From: Ashinkailepas kermadecensis
Taxonomy: Eukaryota > Arthropoda > Thecostraca > Neolepadidae
Direction: 5' to 3'
DNA length: 64,000 nt
Assembly (NCBI GenBank): GCA_034440615.1
Contig: JAOTOM010005113.1
Location: forward strand, 895,001-959,000
The notes under the pieces were generated by a model. That model saw only the letters and a program-made list of their open reading frames with translations. It was not told the DNA's origin and searched no databases. The translations under genes and the position numbers were made by a program. Numbering within the stretch: position 1 is the first letter of the stretch; every line of letters starts with the position of its first letter. Shown here piece after piece: positions 1 to 12,030 of the stretch.

Positions 1-1199
1 GAAAATGATGGAGATGGTGTAGTCAAGATCAATATATTTGACAATATCACCAGCTGTGAAGTGAAGTGATGCAATTTTGGATGCATGTGTGCATCAGCCA
101 GCCCGGCATTCGGGTCGGTTGTGCTATATTGTGCTAGTATTGAGCTCCGTGCTGGTGTAAGCGAAATAGACAAGTGTTTGTGACGTATGCCACACGTCAA
201 GCGTATAAAGCAAATACTAGTAATTAAAAATTGTTTTAAGGCCAGGACCGTATGGCGGGTCCAAGGCACATGAGGCTGAAAATGGAGCTTCGGATTTTGG
301 CGGTGTTTGCATGATAATGGCAGCGATAATGGACAGAAAGCAAAAGTGAGATGTTATGTTGTGCACCTTTCCATCCAATTAAATTACGTGAGTTATTTTT
401 AAAGACCTAGTGCTTTGGTCTCCACCATTTTTTTTAGTGGGAACTACTTGGCAAACAGATCAACTTTACGATTGCATTTACCATTCCAAGCCATTTCTGA
501 ACCAAGCGATTGCACATGTGGTTGGTTTCTTGGCTTGCGGAATCGTTTGCAGGCGTTAGCTCAATATTGTTTTCAGGATGAGAAGGTCGTGCATTTTCTT
601 TTATCATACGGTGACAATGTTCTCCTCTGAAAAGAGCTCTCTGAGTTTCTGACAGCACATACACCATTGTATCCATGTCGGCAGCTTATAACAGATGCGC
701 TGGCTATGACACATGAACATGTCGCAATCTTAGCGTTTTGATCAGCTATCGTTTGCGCTTCTTGGCCCGAAGAATACGGTGGAATACCACCCTATAGTCA
801 TCGCCGAGAGGTTGCTGCGTGCCCCTCCTGGAATTTGCAAGACATCGGTTGTCTGCCCAAGCGGAGGCAAGGATAAAGGACACCGACCCCACGACAGGGG
901 TGGATCATCCCAGCTGCGGGTGACAAAATGAGCATTAACCAGCGTTAACGGCTGACGAAGGACCTCCGCCGGCGCAATCAGAGGCCACAATTTAGCCGTC
1001 ACGTCGCTGCAAGTGGAGGCGGTCAACCACCCAAAAACTGTAACAGCATCGGTGACATTTACGGGCTGGAAGCGAGGTACTAAATTATAACTGGCGTTAG
1101 GGTAGCGGCGGCTATAATTTTGCAATCGAGTTTGGCGGCGGCCATATCGCGGCTCGCCGCGTGGCATGCTCACGTCTCGTATACTTCCCGTTAAGCTGC
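1..1199. other. Region without a recognised feature
   Basis: Mixed-composition DNA. Open frames here are short and do not resemble proteins I know. I see no RNA gene, transposon terminus or tandem array. Confidence 0.4.
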
Positions 1200-1560
1200 G
1201 GTGGGCTGCCAACTGGGCAGGGGTGGCGGCGGCTGTCACTTCACATCAGCGGCAGCTCCTGCTGCCGGCGTCAGGTGGCGCCGCTGACTGCACCGTGATG
1301 CCGTCCCGTGTCGCAGTCGGTGGGCTGCCAACTGGGCAGGGGTGGCGGCGGCTGTCACTTCACATCAGCGGCAGCTCCTGCTGCCGGCGTCAGGTGGCGC
1401 CGCTGACTGCACCGTGATGCCGTCCCGTGTCGCAGTCGGTGGGCTGCCAACTGGGCAGGGGTGGCGGCGGCTGTCACTTCACATCAGCGGCAGCTCCTGC
1501 TGCCGGCGTCAGGTGGCGCCGCTGACTGCACCGTGATGCCGTCCCGTGTCGCAGTCGGTG
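1200..1560. repeat. 119-bp tandem repeat, 3 copies
   Basis: The sequence beginning GGTGGGCTGCCAACTGGGCA starts at 1200, 1319 and 1438, giving three essentially identical 119-bp units and the first four bases of a fourth. The unit is GC-rich and contains the short inverted pair GGCAGCTCC/TGCTGCC. Lack of divergence suggests recent duplication. Open frames across it are repeat-driven. Confidence 0.95.
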
Positions 1561-1854
1561 CCGAAGCGACGGCACCCACATACGTGAATTTTCTGAGGGA
1601 TGGGGGTGGGGGTGGGAGAATGTGTCGAAATTTAGTATGCTTAAAACATGCATGTCGCACCGCAAAATTCCGACCTGATGGAATGTTTTTATGTTTGTCA
1701 CGTAGACTTCGAAGAAAGCGAAATGTGCTTCATGCACATCGGATATGTACCATAAACCTCCAAAGCAGTAGCAAACATCATAACCCAATAACCAGGAGCG
1801 TTAATGGTCGCTCTCGATTGCCTAATCGACTTCAGTGTTCCGCTCGCACTCTAG

Positions 1855-2070
1855 CCGCTCCGCTCCTCCCCGTTCTGTCTCCCTCACTCTCTCCCTCCCG
1901 TCCCTCTCTCCTCTCTCTCTCTATCTCTGTTCCTCTCGCTCCCTCTCTCCCTCCCTTTATATATCCCCCTCTCTCTCTCTCCTCAGCCCCTTGTCTTTGT
2001 TTGTTTGTCTCTCATTTTCCCATCTCCCATTATCTCCTGCACTCGTCTCTTCCATCTTCCCCCTAGCTTG
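1855..2070. repeat. Polypyrimidine (CT-rich) low-complexity tract
   Basis: About 200 bases made almost entirely of C and T on the plus strand (repeated CTCTCTC, CCCTCTCT). A Leu/Ser/Pro-rich open frame across it reflects composition only. Such mirror-like tracts can adopt triplex structure; that is inference. Confidence 0.85.
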
Positions 2071-3400
2071 TTGCGACGATGTAGTCACCATAGCGGACCA
2101 TGGCACCATGGCAGTTTGGCGGACTTTGGCAGTTTTCTACATCTCAAGCCAAAGTACACAGCTGCCGCTTTGATTGTGGAAATGTCAACATGCCATGGCA
2201 CAGATTTAAATGAGCATGCTGTCAGGCACAGGTTGACTGCTGTTGTCAGCCGGAACACCTGACACCTGACACCTGACACACCACCCATTCTTCCGCTCAC
2301 AAGCATTACTAACGGGTAAGGGCTCTTTGAAACCAACATGCATCTTTCAGGGCGGACGTTTCCCTACCGGATACAACCCGCGGCACCGTACCTGAGGAGT
2401 GTGTGGCGAGGGATGTAGTCATCAAGGAGGCTGGTGGATAATGTCCTATTATATTATTTAGCATATTGGTAACCAGCTACCTCAAGCCACATTTCGGAAT
2501 TCAGTGAGCCAATGTATTTTCAGGACAATCAAAATCTGGAACAAGATACACACATCTTTACCTACCTTTGAATTGTATTGGTCTCCTCAATTTCTGTTGG
2601 TGACTCGGACAGCATCCTATTATTCAAACCTCACTCACCCTAATTTCGCACTTGCCACAGAGAACGGATGCAGATTCTAAGATCCCCATCCGTCACCACA
2701 TCTGGATCAAGCAGGCAAACTGCCCTAAGATTATTCCTCGCCATATTACATCACTTTTAATACACCAGTATCGTTTTCGAAAAATCTACCACCACCATCC
2801 ACAAAATTATCGACAAATTAAAAATTTATGTCCGGTTATATAACTTCCCGAACATCACCCGAGTTACACCTCACATACTGCCACGCTGCAACGTCACAGG
2901 CTATGAGCATTCAACGCTGCCCACCCATACACACTGATAGAAACCCATGCACACCCATGCATACCCATGCATACCCATACACACCCACACACCCCACACA
3001 CCAAGTTCCTCGGCATCCAGACGCCACCGCCATTCTGCGCAAAAACACTGACAAACAGCAGGAGAGGAGACTGTATGCACCACAGGTGACTACGCTCGAT
3101 ACACCTGGACATCGCAATGTAATTTATCGAACTACGGCGGTTTTCCACAAGCCTTCGACTTGTCATGAGTGCATTGGCTCCTTCACAAATAATTTTGTAT
3201 TACGTGCCTTGTCTTTAAAAAATTGTGTGTATTCTGTTCGACTTAGAAGATTCTGATGAGAGAAAAAGACATATGAGTTTTAATTTGCATCATGTCGAAC
3301 TCAAATTTTCCCTCGCCTTCCTGCTCCTTCCTATGCATTTAATTCTCCATATAAACACACTCGTGAGCAGTGTACCGAGATGTACTCCAGTACCTTCTCC
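2071..3400. other. Region with only short simple repeats
   Basis: Contains CACCTGA repeated three times near 2256-2280 and a short array of CACCCATGCATAC-type units at about 2938-3000. No recognisable gene otherwise. Confidence 0.4.
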
Positions 3401-3411
3401 ATATAAGCACA

Positions 3412-3760
3412 TTCACGTAAGAGCCACCTGCGGATCTGGCAGATGCACAACCTGTGATCCTCCCTGGGACCCGGTAGCCATCACCATCCGATCTAACGTT
3501 AACGGTACTACCGAAATACATTGTAACGTTTCTGGTGGACGCCTGTAATTACAGTCTATTCCTATTGATTATTACCCGGGCTCCCTATTGTCTTGGAGTT
3601 AGTAAAAACACAGTCGAAAGGGGACTTCAGTTGCTTTTTCCGCGTGCCCAGGCAATCTTCAGACATCCAATTGATATTACCCCAGGAATCACTTGGGCAC
3701 ATACAGTCGTAAAATTCACTACCGATCGGAAAGCCGAAGTCATGCTTTTTTGCCAGCACT
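3412..3760 (+). pseudogene. Possible relic of a GIY-YIG endonuclease domain
   Basis: Around 3420-3540 the plus frame encodes a cysteine cluster of the form CGSGRCTTC, then a stretch with IRSNVNGTTEIHC. That arrangement is familiar from the segment preceding GIY-YIG nuclease domains in some retroelement-type proteins. The frame stops at about 3546. From 3535 the next frame gives a segment (LFLLIITRAPYCLG, then FRHPIDITPGIT) that could be the degraded GIY-YIG core and its following histidine-aspartate region. If so, there is a frameshift near 3535 and the canonical GIY and YIG triplets have been lost. No reverse transcriptase is visible upstream. This is recognition from memory of a pattern, so a chance resemblance is possible. 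Confidence 0.33.
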
Positions 3761-3870
3761 CCTATAATCCGTGTATGCTTAAAGGCATCCTAGGGATTAT
3801 GAAGCACCCATTCCGTTTCATAGGCAATTATTTTCCACGAACCGTTTTCAATCATCTATTTTTTTATTAG

Positions 3871-5020
3871 GTCAGAGTCGAGTTCCAAAATCTGGATAAA
3901 CAGAACGAATTGGCCGCCGAATTGAATGCAGAAGCACCAACGCCATAAGAACGCACTTTGGCTGCTCACAATGACCGCATGCCACACAAATACCCACTCG
4001 GCGTGCAGTTGCTGAGGCTGCACAGTGCGGCCAATTCGCCGCTCCAAATACACAGCCGGACTGCATGCGCCAACGCAGGGACATTGTAGCGGGAGGGTCT
4101 AATTTACCAGCCAGGTAACTACCGACACGTGGCCCAGCACGACGCAGCCTGGGTGGCCTGCTGCTGGCTTGGCATTCGCCATCCACTCGATCCGAAACAT
4201 AGCTGAATAAATGCAGAGTCCCGCCTCGGCACGCGTCAGTAGAGAGCTCGCCGGGCTCTGTCCCGGAGACCGGTCAATAGCGGGTCAGCTGATTGGCGGC
4301 CGGCGGTCGGCGCAGCGCCGGCCAGGCGCGGCAGTAAAGCGCAAAATATCGCCCACCGCTGCTCCATCAGCCGGTTATGGCCGCCCGACAGGCAATGGGG
4401 TGCGCTACTGCGGCTGGCGCCAGGCCGTGCGGAGTTGGCTCCACCGTCGTCCCTGTCCAGGGGGCGGTGCAGTGGGGCCTACCGTCCACGGGGCAATCCA
4501 GTGGTCACTTCCAGTCCACGAGGAGGCTTAATGGTCACCACCATCAACGCTGGACCGTCCACTGGACGGCTCAGTGGTCACCACCCGCCCACGGGGATTC
4601 CTGTGATCATCTCCCGTGGCTATCCACAGCTAAGTTAATTATTATTGTCCGACAGATCAACAAACCACACAACTCACTGTGAAGCGAAAATCCACAGCAC
4701 GAACTATTATTCTCCACCGTACATCATGCGAGTTCACCAATTAACCAACAGCCATCAAATTGTACAGAAGACAGCGATGGCTTCAATCACTTGGAAGCTG
4801 ACTCGAAATGCAGCAAGTATGCTATAATCATGTGTCTAAACCTATTCGTGTCGTTACCGAACTTCACGTGCGGTTGCTTTCTAGTCCGTGAAATAATCTC
4901 TGTATCTGAGTTTGATCACATGGGCGAATATCTATAATGGACACGGCGACCTCTTAATTCATACCTGCAGCCATCACCTCGTCAAGCAAACCGCTAACAT
5001 CACTGTTGGGTTGAAATTTC
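3871..5020. other. Region without a gene; weak repeats
   Basis: Contains a 12-base inverted match (AATTGGCCGC near 3908, GCGGCCAATT near 4027) and a degenerate cluster of GTGGTCACC-type motifs at about 4495-4600. No supportable gene. Confidence 0.35.
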
Positions 5021-5021
5021 A

Positions 5022-5285
5022 GCAGCCGCCAGTCAGCCAGCCAGCCGGTGAGAGCCAATGGAAATCAGAACTGCGGCAGCTAGCCAGCCAGCCAGTCTGT
5101 CAGAGCCAATGGACATCAGAGCTGCAGCAGCCAGCCAGCCAGCCGGTGATAGGCAATGGGAATCAGGTCTATAGCAGCCAGCTGGTGAGAGGCAATGGAC
5201 CTCAGTCTTTTGCAGCCATCTGGTGAGAGGCAATGGACATCAGGTCTATAGCAGCCAGCTAGTGAGAGGCAATGGACATTAGAGC
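5022..5285. repeat. Degenerate 37-50-bp tandem repeat, about 6 copies
   Basis: Units begin with CAGCCAGC, followed by GGTGAGAGGCAATGGACATCAG or a close variant. Internal CAGC tetramer number varies, so unit length changes. It lies directly before the heptamer array. Confidence 0.75.
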
Positions 5286-5342
5286 TGGTCCTGCCGCTTG
5301 AACATGCTCTGCCAGGTGCATATCGCGGCTGACATGCATGTG

Positions 5343-6530
5343 CAGTGGACAGTGGACAGTGGACAGTGGACGGTAGACAGTGGACATTGGACAGTAGACA
5401 GTGGACAGTGGACAGTGGACAGTGGACAGTGAACAGTGGACAGTGGACAGTGGACAGTGGACAGTGGACAGTGGACAGTGGACAGTGGACAGTGGACAGT
5501 GGACAGTGGACAGTGGACAGTGGACAGTGGACAGTGGACAGTGGACAGTGGACAGTGGACAGTGGACAGTGGACAGTGGACAGTGGACAGTGGACAGTGG
5601 ACAGTGGACAGTGGACAGTGGACAGTGGACAGTGGACAGTGGACAGTGGACAGTGGACAGTGGACAGTGGACAGTGGACAGTGGACAGTGGACAGTGGAC
5701 AGTGGACAGTGGACAGTGGACAGTGGACAGTGGACAGTGGACAGTGGACAGTGGACAGTGGACAGTGGACAGTGGACAGTGGACAGTGGACAGTGGACAG
5801 TGTACAGTGGACAGTGGACAGTGGACAGTGGACAGTGGACAGTGGACAGTGGACAGTGGACAGTGGACAGTGGACAGTGGACAGTGTACAGTGGACAGTG
5901 GACAGTGGACAGTGGACAGTGGACAGTGGACAGTGGACAGTGGACAGTGGACAGTGGACAGTGGACAGTGGACAGTGGACAGTGGACAGTGGACAGTGGA
6001 CAGTGGACAGTGGACAGTGGACAGTGGACAGTGGACAGTGGACAGTGGACAGTGGACAGTGGACAGTGGACAGTGGACAGTGGACAGTGGACAGTGGACA
6101 GTGGACAGTGGACAGTGGACAGTTGACAGTGGACAGTGGACAGTGGACAGTGGACAGTGGACAGGGGACAGTGGACAGTGGACAGTGGACAGTGGACAGT
6201 GGACAATGTACAGTGGACAGTGGACAGTAGACAGTGGACAATGGACAGTGGACAGTGGACAGTGGACAGTGGACAGTGGACAGTGGACAGTGGACAGTGG
6301 ACAGTGGACAGTGGACAGTGGACAGTGGACAGTGGACAGTGGACAGTGGACAGTGGACAGTGGACAGTGGACAGTGGACAGTGGACAGTGGACAGTGGAC
6401 AGTGGACAGTGGACAGTGGACAGTGTACAGTGGACAGTGGACAGTGGACAGTGGACAGTGGACAGTGGACAGTGGACAGTGTACAGTGTGCAGTGGACAG
6501 TGGACAGTGGACAGTTAACAGTAGACAGTA
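5343..6530. repeat. Heptamer minisatellite (GTGGACA)n, about 168 copies
   Basis: Nearly uninterrupted 7-bp repeat with rare variants (GTGTACA, GTTGACA, GTAGACA). Seven is not a multiple of three and the unit has no stop on either strand. All six frames are therefore open: plus-strand frames repeat Val-Asp-Ser-Gly-Gln-Trp-Thr and minus-strand frames repeat Ser-Thr-Val-His-Cys-Pro-Leu. The long open frames (up to about 470 codons) are not evidence of genes. Confidence 0.97.
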
Positions 6531-7045
6531 TACAATGGACAGTGGACAGTTAACAGTAGACAGTATACAATGGACAGTGGGCAGTGGACAGCATACAATG
6601 GACAGTGGACAGGACGACAGTATACAATGGACAGTGGACAGTGGACAGTATACAATGGACAGTGGACAGGACGACAATATACAATGGACAGTGGACAGTG
6701 GACAGTATACAATGGACAGTGGACAGGACGACAGTATACAATGGACAGTGGACAGTTAACAGTAGACAGTATACAATGGACAGTGGACAGGACGACAGTA
6801 TACGATGGACAGTGGACAGTGGACAGTATACAATGGACAGTGGACAGGACGACAGTATACAATGGACAATGGACAGTTAACAGTGGACAGTATACAATGG
6901 ACAGTGGACAGGACGACAATATACAATGGACAGTGGACAGTGGACAGTATACAATGGACAGTGGACAGTAGACAGTATACAATGGACAGTGGACAGGACG
7001 ACAGTATACAATGGACAGTGGACAGGACGACAGTACTACACAGTG
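6515..7045. repeat. Higher-order 57/64-bp repeat derived from the heptamer
   Basis: Continues the heptamer array, but with AGTATACAATGGACAGTGGACAGGACGAC blocks. The motif AGGACGAC recurs at 6611, 6668, 6725, 6789, 6846, 6910, 6995 and 7024. Spacings are 57 or 64 (57 plus one heptamer), then 85 (64 plus three heptamers) and 29. Confidence 0.9.
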
Positions 7046-8008
7046 ACGGACCGTCCATCACGCGCCACGCAGCAACACGGCAAATTAGGCCGCCACAATG
7101 CTGTCCGCGGCCCAATGTGTAGTTTGAGTTAGTGCAGCGACGCCAGCCGGTGGTCGGCGGTCTGAGTGCCACCCAATGGGCCAGAACTGCACTTGGCGTG
7201 TGCTGTGTGGTCCGACATGACCAGACTAATGGTCCGTTGGCGAAATGTGCATTCAGCTGTAGAAAATACAACAATGGACTGATGGGAAGGTCTGACAACA
7301 CCAACATGGCAGTTTGCAGGAGCATAGTGGTCATACTGGGACAATGGTAGCGACTACCTGTTCGTGTTGCCGATAAATGCATCACTGTGAATATCACAAA
7401 TGAACGATGCACATATAATGACGGATCCAAGCTGTGCAAGCACATGACTGAAATCAAAGTTAATAGGAAGCATTTCATCATGTTGCCACCCTGCGTAGAT
7501 ATTTCATATTGATGTTCTGCACGGCTTATGCTGATGTCTTGCACGGCCGATGTTGATGCATTGTACGGTCAATGTTCATGCCTTGCACAGTCAATTTTGA
7601 TGCCTTGTACAGTCTATATTGATGCCTTGCAAAGTCTGTATTGATGCCTTGCAGGCTTTACGCTAAAATTCTCAGAAAATGGAGGGAGGACAGATACCTG
7701 CCTCTTCTGTGTTTTTACTCACATGCCATGATATTAGAATAACGGTAATATTTACTCCTTCAATATTTCAGTTTCCCTTCTGGAGGATTATTGACCTCAA
7801 ATTCGAACTGTCCTTTTCATTCGAAGTTTTTTTAAATTTCCTTTTCTTAACTTAAAGCCCAACCATAAATTGAACTAATTCTCCATCCGCCACTGAGGTG
7901 ACATTCAGCGTTACATGTAGCTGAAGTGGTTATACTGAAACACATGTGCAACTGTCCATTCTTAGGTTTCGTTGGTGAGTGGCTAGCATTGTTGCACTTT
8001 TGTATTTC
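7046..8008. repeat. Spacer with a degenerate 28-bp repeat
   Basis: At about 7511-7655, five to six diverged units carry GATGCCTTGCACAGTC(A/T)AT(A/T)TT. The rest shows no feature I can support. Confidence 0.5.
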
Positions 8009-8175
8009 ACACTTTCGCCTGAGCCGGCCACACTTTCGCCTGAGCCGCCCACTTTCGCCTCAGCCGCCCACTTTCGCCTGAGCCGGGCGGACTTTCGCCT
8101 GAGCCGCCCACTTTTGCCTGAGCCGCCGCCCACTTTCGCCTGAGCCGGGCGGACTTTCGCCTGAGCCTGCTGCAA
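8009..8175. repeat. 18-21-bp tandem repeat, about 9 copies
   Basis: Repeats CACTTTCGCCTGAGCCG(C/G)C with length variation. On the minus strand the frames read as Arg/Ala/Lys-rich peptide repeats, which are repeat-driven. Confidence 0.85.
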
Positions 8176-8490
8176 TTTCGCTTCGTCACAGCCGGCTGAA
8201 GCGAGCGGGTCGCTCGATGACGTCATCACAAGACGAGATGATATCGGCCTGCCGCGTGGCGTGCCAAATTGGCCTCGCTCACAAAAAGTCAATTGAAATT
8301 CTGGATAATGGCGAACAATGGCGCACGTGTGGTGACGCCATTTGTGACAATTGAGGCGTGCTGGGCCGGGGAGGGATGGGACGTCGCCACCGGCCCGGTT
8401 TGTGCCACGTCGATGCAAATGCTGAGCTGTTGTAGTGTTCAAAATCGAGGAAAAAATTAGCCATGCAAAGGCAACAATGTGCAATGAAAT

Positions 8491-10672
8491 GAGCTAGATA
8501 AGACATCAGCGAACACAGTGTAATGAGCTAGATAAGACATCAGCGAACACAGTGTAATGAGCTAGATAAGACATCAGCGAACACAGTGTAATGAGCTAGA
8601 TAAGACATCAGCGAACACAGTGTAATGAGCTAGATAAGACATCAGCGAACACAGTGTAATGAGCTAGATAAGACATCAGCGAACACAGTGTAGAGCTAGA
8701 TAAGACATAGGATAAGACATCAGCGAACACAGTGTAATGAGCTAGATAAGACATCAGCGAACACAGTGTAATGAGCTAGATAAGACATCAGCGAACACAG
8801 TGTAATGAGCTAGATAAGACATCAGCGAACACAGTGTAATGAGCTAGATAAGACATCAGCGAACACAGTGTAATGAGCTAGATAAGACATCAGCGAACAC
8901 AGTGTAATGAGCTAGATAAGACATCAGCGAACACAGTGTAATGAGCTAGATAAGACATCAGCGAACACAGTGTAATGAGCTAGATAAGACATCAGCGAAC
9001 ACAGTGTAATGAGCTAGATAAGACATCAGCGAACACGAGAGCTAGATAAGACATCAGCGAACACAGTGTAATGAGCTAGATAAGACATCAGCGAACACAG
9101 TGTAATGAGCTAGATAAGACATCAGCGAACACAGTGTTGCTAGCATGAACACAGTGTAATGAGCTAGATAAGACATCAGCGAACACAGTGTAATGAGCTA
9201 GATAAGACATCAGCGAACACAGTGTAATGAGCTAGATAAGACATCAGCGAACACAGTGTAATGAGCTAGATAAGACATCAGCGAACACAGTGTAATGAGC
9301 TAGATAAGACATCAGCGAACACAGTGTAATGAGCTAGATAAGACATCAGCGAACACAGTGTAATGAGCTAGATAAGACATCAGCGAACACAGTGTAATGA
9401 GCTAGATAAGACATCAGCGAACACAGTGTAATGAGCTAGATAAGACATCAGCGAACACAGTGTAATGAGCTAGATAAGACATCAGCGAACACAGTGTAAT
9501 GAGCTAGATAAGACATCAGCGAACACAGTGTAATGAGCTAGATAAGACATCAGCGAACACAGTGTAATGAGCTAGATAAGACATCAGCGAACACAGTGTA
9601 ATGAGCTAGATAAGACATCAGCGAACACAGTGTAATGAGCTAGATAAGACATCAGCGAACACAGTGTAATGAGCTAGATAAGACATCAGCGAACACAGTG
9701 TAATGAGCTAGATAAGACATCAGCGAACACAGTGTAATGAGCTAGATAAGACATCAGCGAACACAGTGTAATGAGCTAGATAAGACATCAGCGAACACAG
9801 TGTAATGAGCTAGATAAGACATCAGCGAACACAGTGTAATGAGCTAGATAAGACATCAGCGAACACAGTGTAATGAGCTAGATAAGACATCAGCGAACAC
9901 AGTGTAATGAGCTAGATAAGACATCAGCGAACACAGTGTAATGAGCTAGATAAGACATCAGCGAACACAGTGTAATGAGCTAGATAAGACATCAGCGAAC
10001 ACAGTGTAATGAGCTAGATAAGACATCAGCGAACACAGTGTAATGAGCTAGATAAGACATCAGCGAACACAGTGTAATGAGCTAGATAAGACATCAGCGA
10101 ACACAGTGTAATGAGCTAGATAAGACATCAGCGAACACAGTGTAATGAGCTAGATAAGACATCAGCGAACACAGTGTAATGAGCTAGATAAGACATCAGC
10201 GAACACAGTGTAATGAGCTAGATAAGACATCAGCGAACACAGTGTAATGAGCTAGATAAGACATCAGCGAACACAGTGTAATGAGCTAGATAAGACATCA
10301 GCGAACACAGTGTAATGAGCTAGATAAGACATCAGCGAACACAGTGTAATGAGCTAGATAAGACATCAGCGAACACAGTGTAATGAGCTAGATAAGACAC
10401 ATCAGCGAACACAGTGCGACCGTGTCAGCAAATGTAATGAGCTAGATAAGACATCAGCGAACACAGTGCGACCGTGTCAGCAAATGTAATGAGCTAGATA
10501 AGACATCAGCGAACACAGTGTAATGAGCTAGATAAGACATCAGCGAACACAGTGTAATGAGCTAGATAAGACATCAGCGAACACAGTGTAATGAGCTAGA
10601 TAAGACATCAGCGAACACAGTGTAATGAGCTAGATAAGACATCAGCGAACACAGTGCGACCGTGTCAGCAAA
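8491..10672. repeat. 34-bp satellite array, about 64 copies
   Basis: Unit GAGCTAGATAAGACATCAGC followed by GAACACAGTGTAAT. It is homogeneous over nearly 2.2 kb. Imperfections are a short rearranged unit at about 8691-8712, a truncated unit near 9035, an insertion TGCTAGCATG near 9140, a 2-bp insertion near 10399, and an extension CGACCGTGTCAGCAAA at about 10417, 10468 and 10658. The unit contains stops, so no long frame crosses it. Confidence 0.97.
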
Positions 10673-10915
10673 ACGTAGCAGATGAGGACAGCTGCAAAGG
10701 CTGCCATAGACATCACCACGGATTTTGGATAAAGGGAGAGGGCGAGAGCGTTTTTGGGTCCATTTTTCCATGTAGCGACATAGGCGTGGTGCTAAGTTTC
10801 ACGATGTTTGAGAGGGAAGCATCCCTCGTCCCCTGCCATGGCGATGCCTATGAGCAAGTTGTGCACATATTGCTACTGCCTACACTCACAAAACGACCTC
10901 AAGCCAAACCACCGC
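10673..10915. other. Spacer between two satellite arrays
   Basis: About 240 bases of mixed sequence between the 34-bp and 37-bp arrays. No gene seen. Confidence 0.4.
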
Positions 10916-11695
10916 AAGGCAGCTTCCACAGGTCACATTCATGGAGACTGACAAGGCAGCTGCCACAGGTCACATTTATGGTGCCTGACAAGGCAGTTGC
11001 CACAGGTCACATTTATGGTTTCTGACAAGGCAGCTGCCACAGGTTACATTTATGGTGCCTGACAAGACAGCTGCCACAGGTTACATTCATGGTGTCTGAC
11101 AAGGCAGCTGCCGCAGGTTACATTCATGGTGTCTGACAAGGCAGCTGCCACAGGTTACATTCATGATGCCTGACAAGGCAACTGCCACAGGTCACATTTA
11201 TGGTGCCTGACAAGGTAGCTGTCGCAGGTCACATTTATGGCACCTGACAAGGCAGCTGCCACAGGTCACATTTATGGTGCCTGACAAGACAGCTGCCACA
11301 GGTTACATTCATGGTGTCTAACAAGGCAGCTGCCACAGGTTACATTCATGATGCCTGACAAGGCAACTGCCACAGGTCACATTTATGGTGCCTGACAAGG
11401 TAGCTGCCGCAGGTCACATTTATGGAGCCTGACAAGGCAGCTGCCACAGGTCACATTTATGGCGCCTGACAAGGCAGCTGCCACAGGTCACATTTATGGC
11501 ACCTGACAAGGTAGCTGCCACAGGTCACATTCATGGTGCCTGACAAGGCAGCTGCCGCAGGTCACATTTATGGCGCCTGACAAGGCAGCTGCCACAGGTT
11601 ACATTTATGGCGCCTGACAAGGCAGCTGCCACAGGTCACATTTATGGCGCCTGACAAGGCAGCTGCCACAGGTCACATTCATGGTGCCTCACAGG
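10916..11695. repeat. 37-bp tandem repeat, about 21 copies
   Basis: Unit AAGGCAGCTGCCACAGGTCA followed by CATTTATGGTGCCTGAC. Most copies contain the 10-base palindrome GGCAGCTGCC. Variation is concentrated at CATTTATGG/CATTCATGG and at the bases after ATGG. Confidence 0.95.
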
Positions 11696-12026
11696 ATCAC
11701 AGTCGCAGGAGTCACAGACCACAGACACGGGTATCGAATTATATTCCTTTGAGGAATATAAATGATGGCTAGCTCCCCCTGTCCATGTTGGCTAGCTCCC
11801 ACTCAATGGCTTTGTTAATGCAGAACTATATGGATGTGGATGGACCCTTTATGATGTTGCATCCTGGTCGGTTTTCATGCTTGGACCCTAATGATCTTAA
11901 TAAGAGGACACCCCTAGTCACAGTCACAGGACATCCCTAATCAAAGTCACAAGACATCCCTAGTCACAGTCGCAGGACACTTTCTGTGCACTTTTCGTGA
12001 CGTATGTGCACTTTTCAAGGTCGCCT
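11696..12026. repeat. Spacer with a 27-bp repeat, 3 copies
   Basis: At about 11908-11980, three diverged units of CCCTAGTCACAGTCACAGGACAT. Otherwise plain sequence between the 37-bp array and the TTAA element. Confidence 0.6.
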
Positions 12027-12030
12027 TTAA

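Noticed and set aside
5259..7045. Long open frames of 200-470 codons on both strands
   Set aside because: All arise from a stop-free heptamer open in six frames; no non-repeat protein sequence supports them.
8491..10672. CRISPR-like array
   Set aside because: The 34-bp units are contiguous with no variable spacers, and the window is eukaryotic. It is a satellite.
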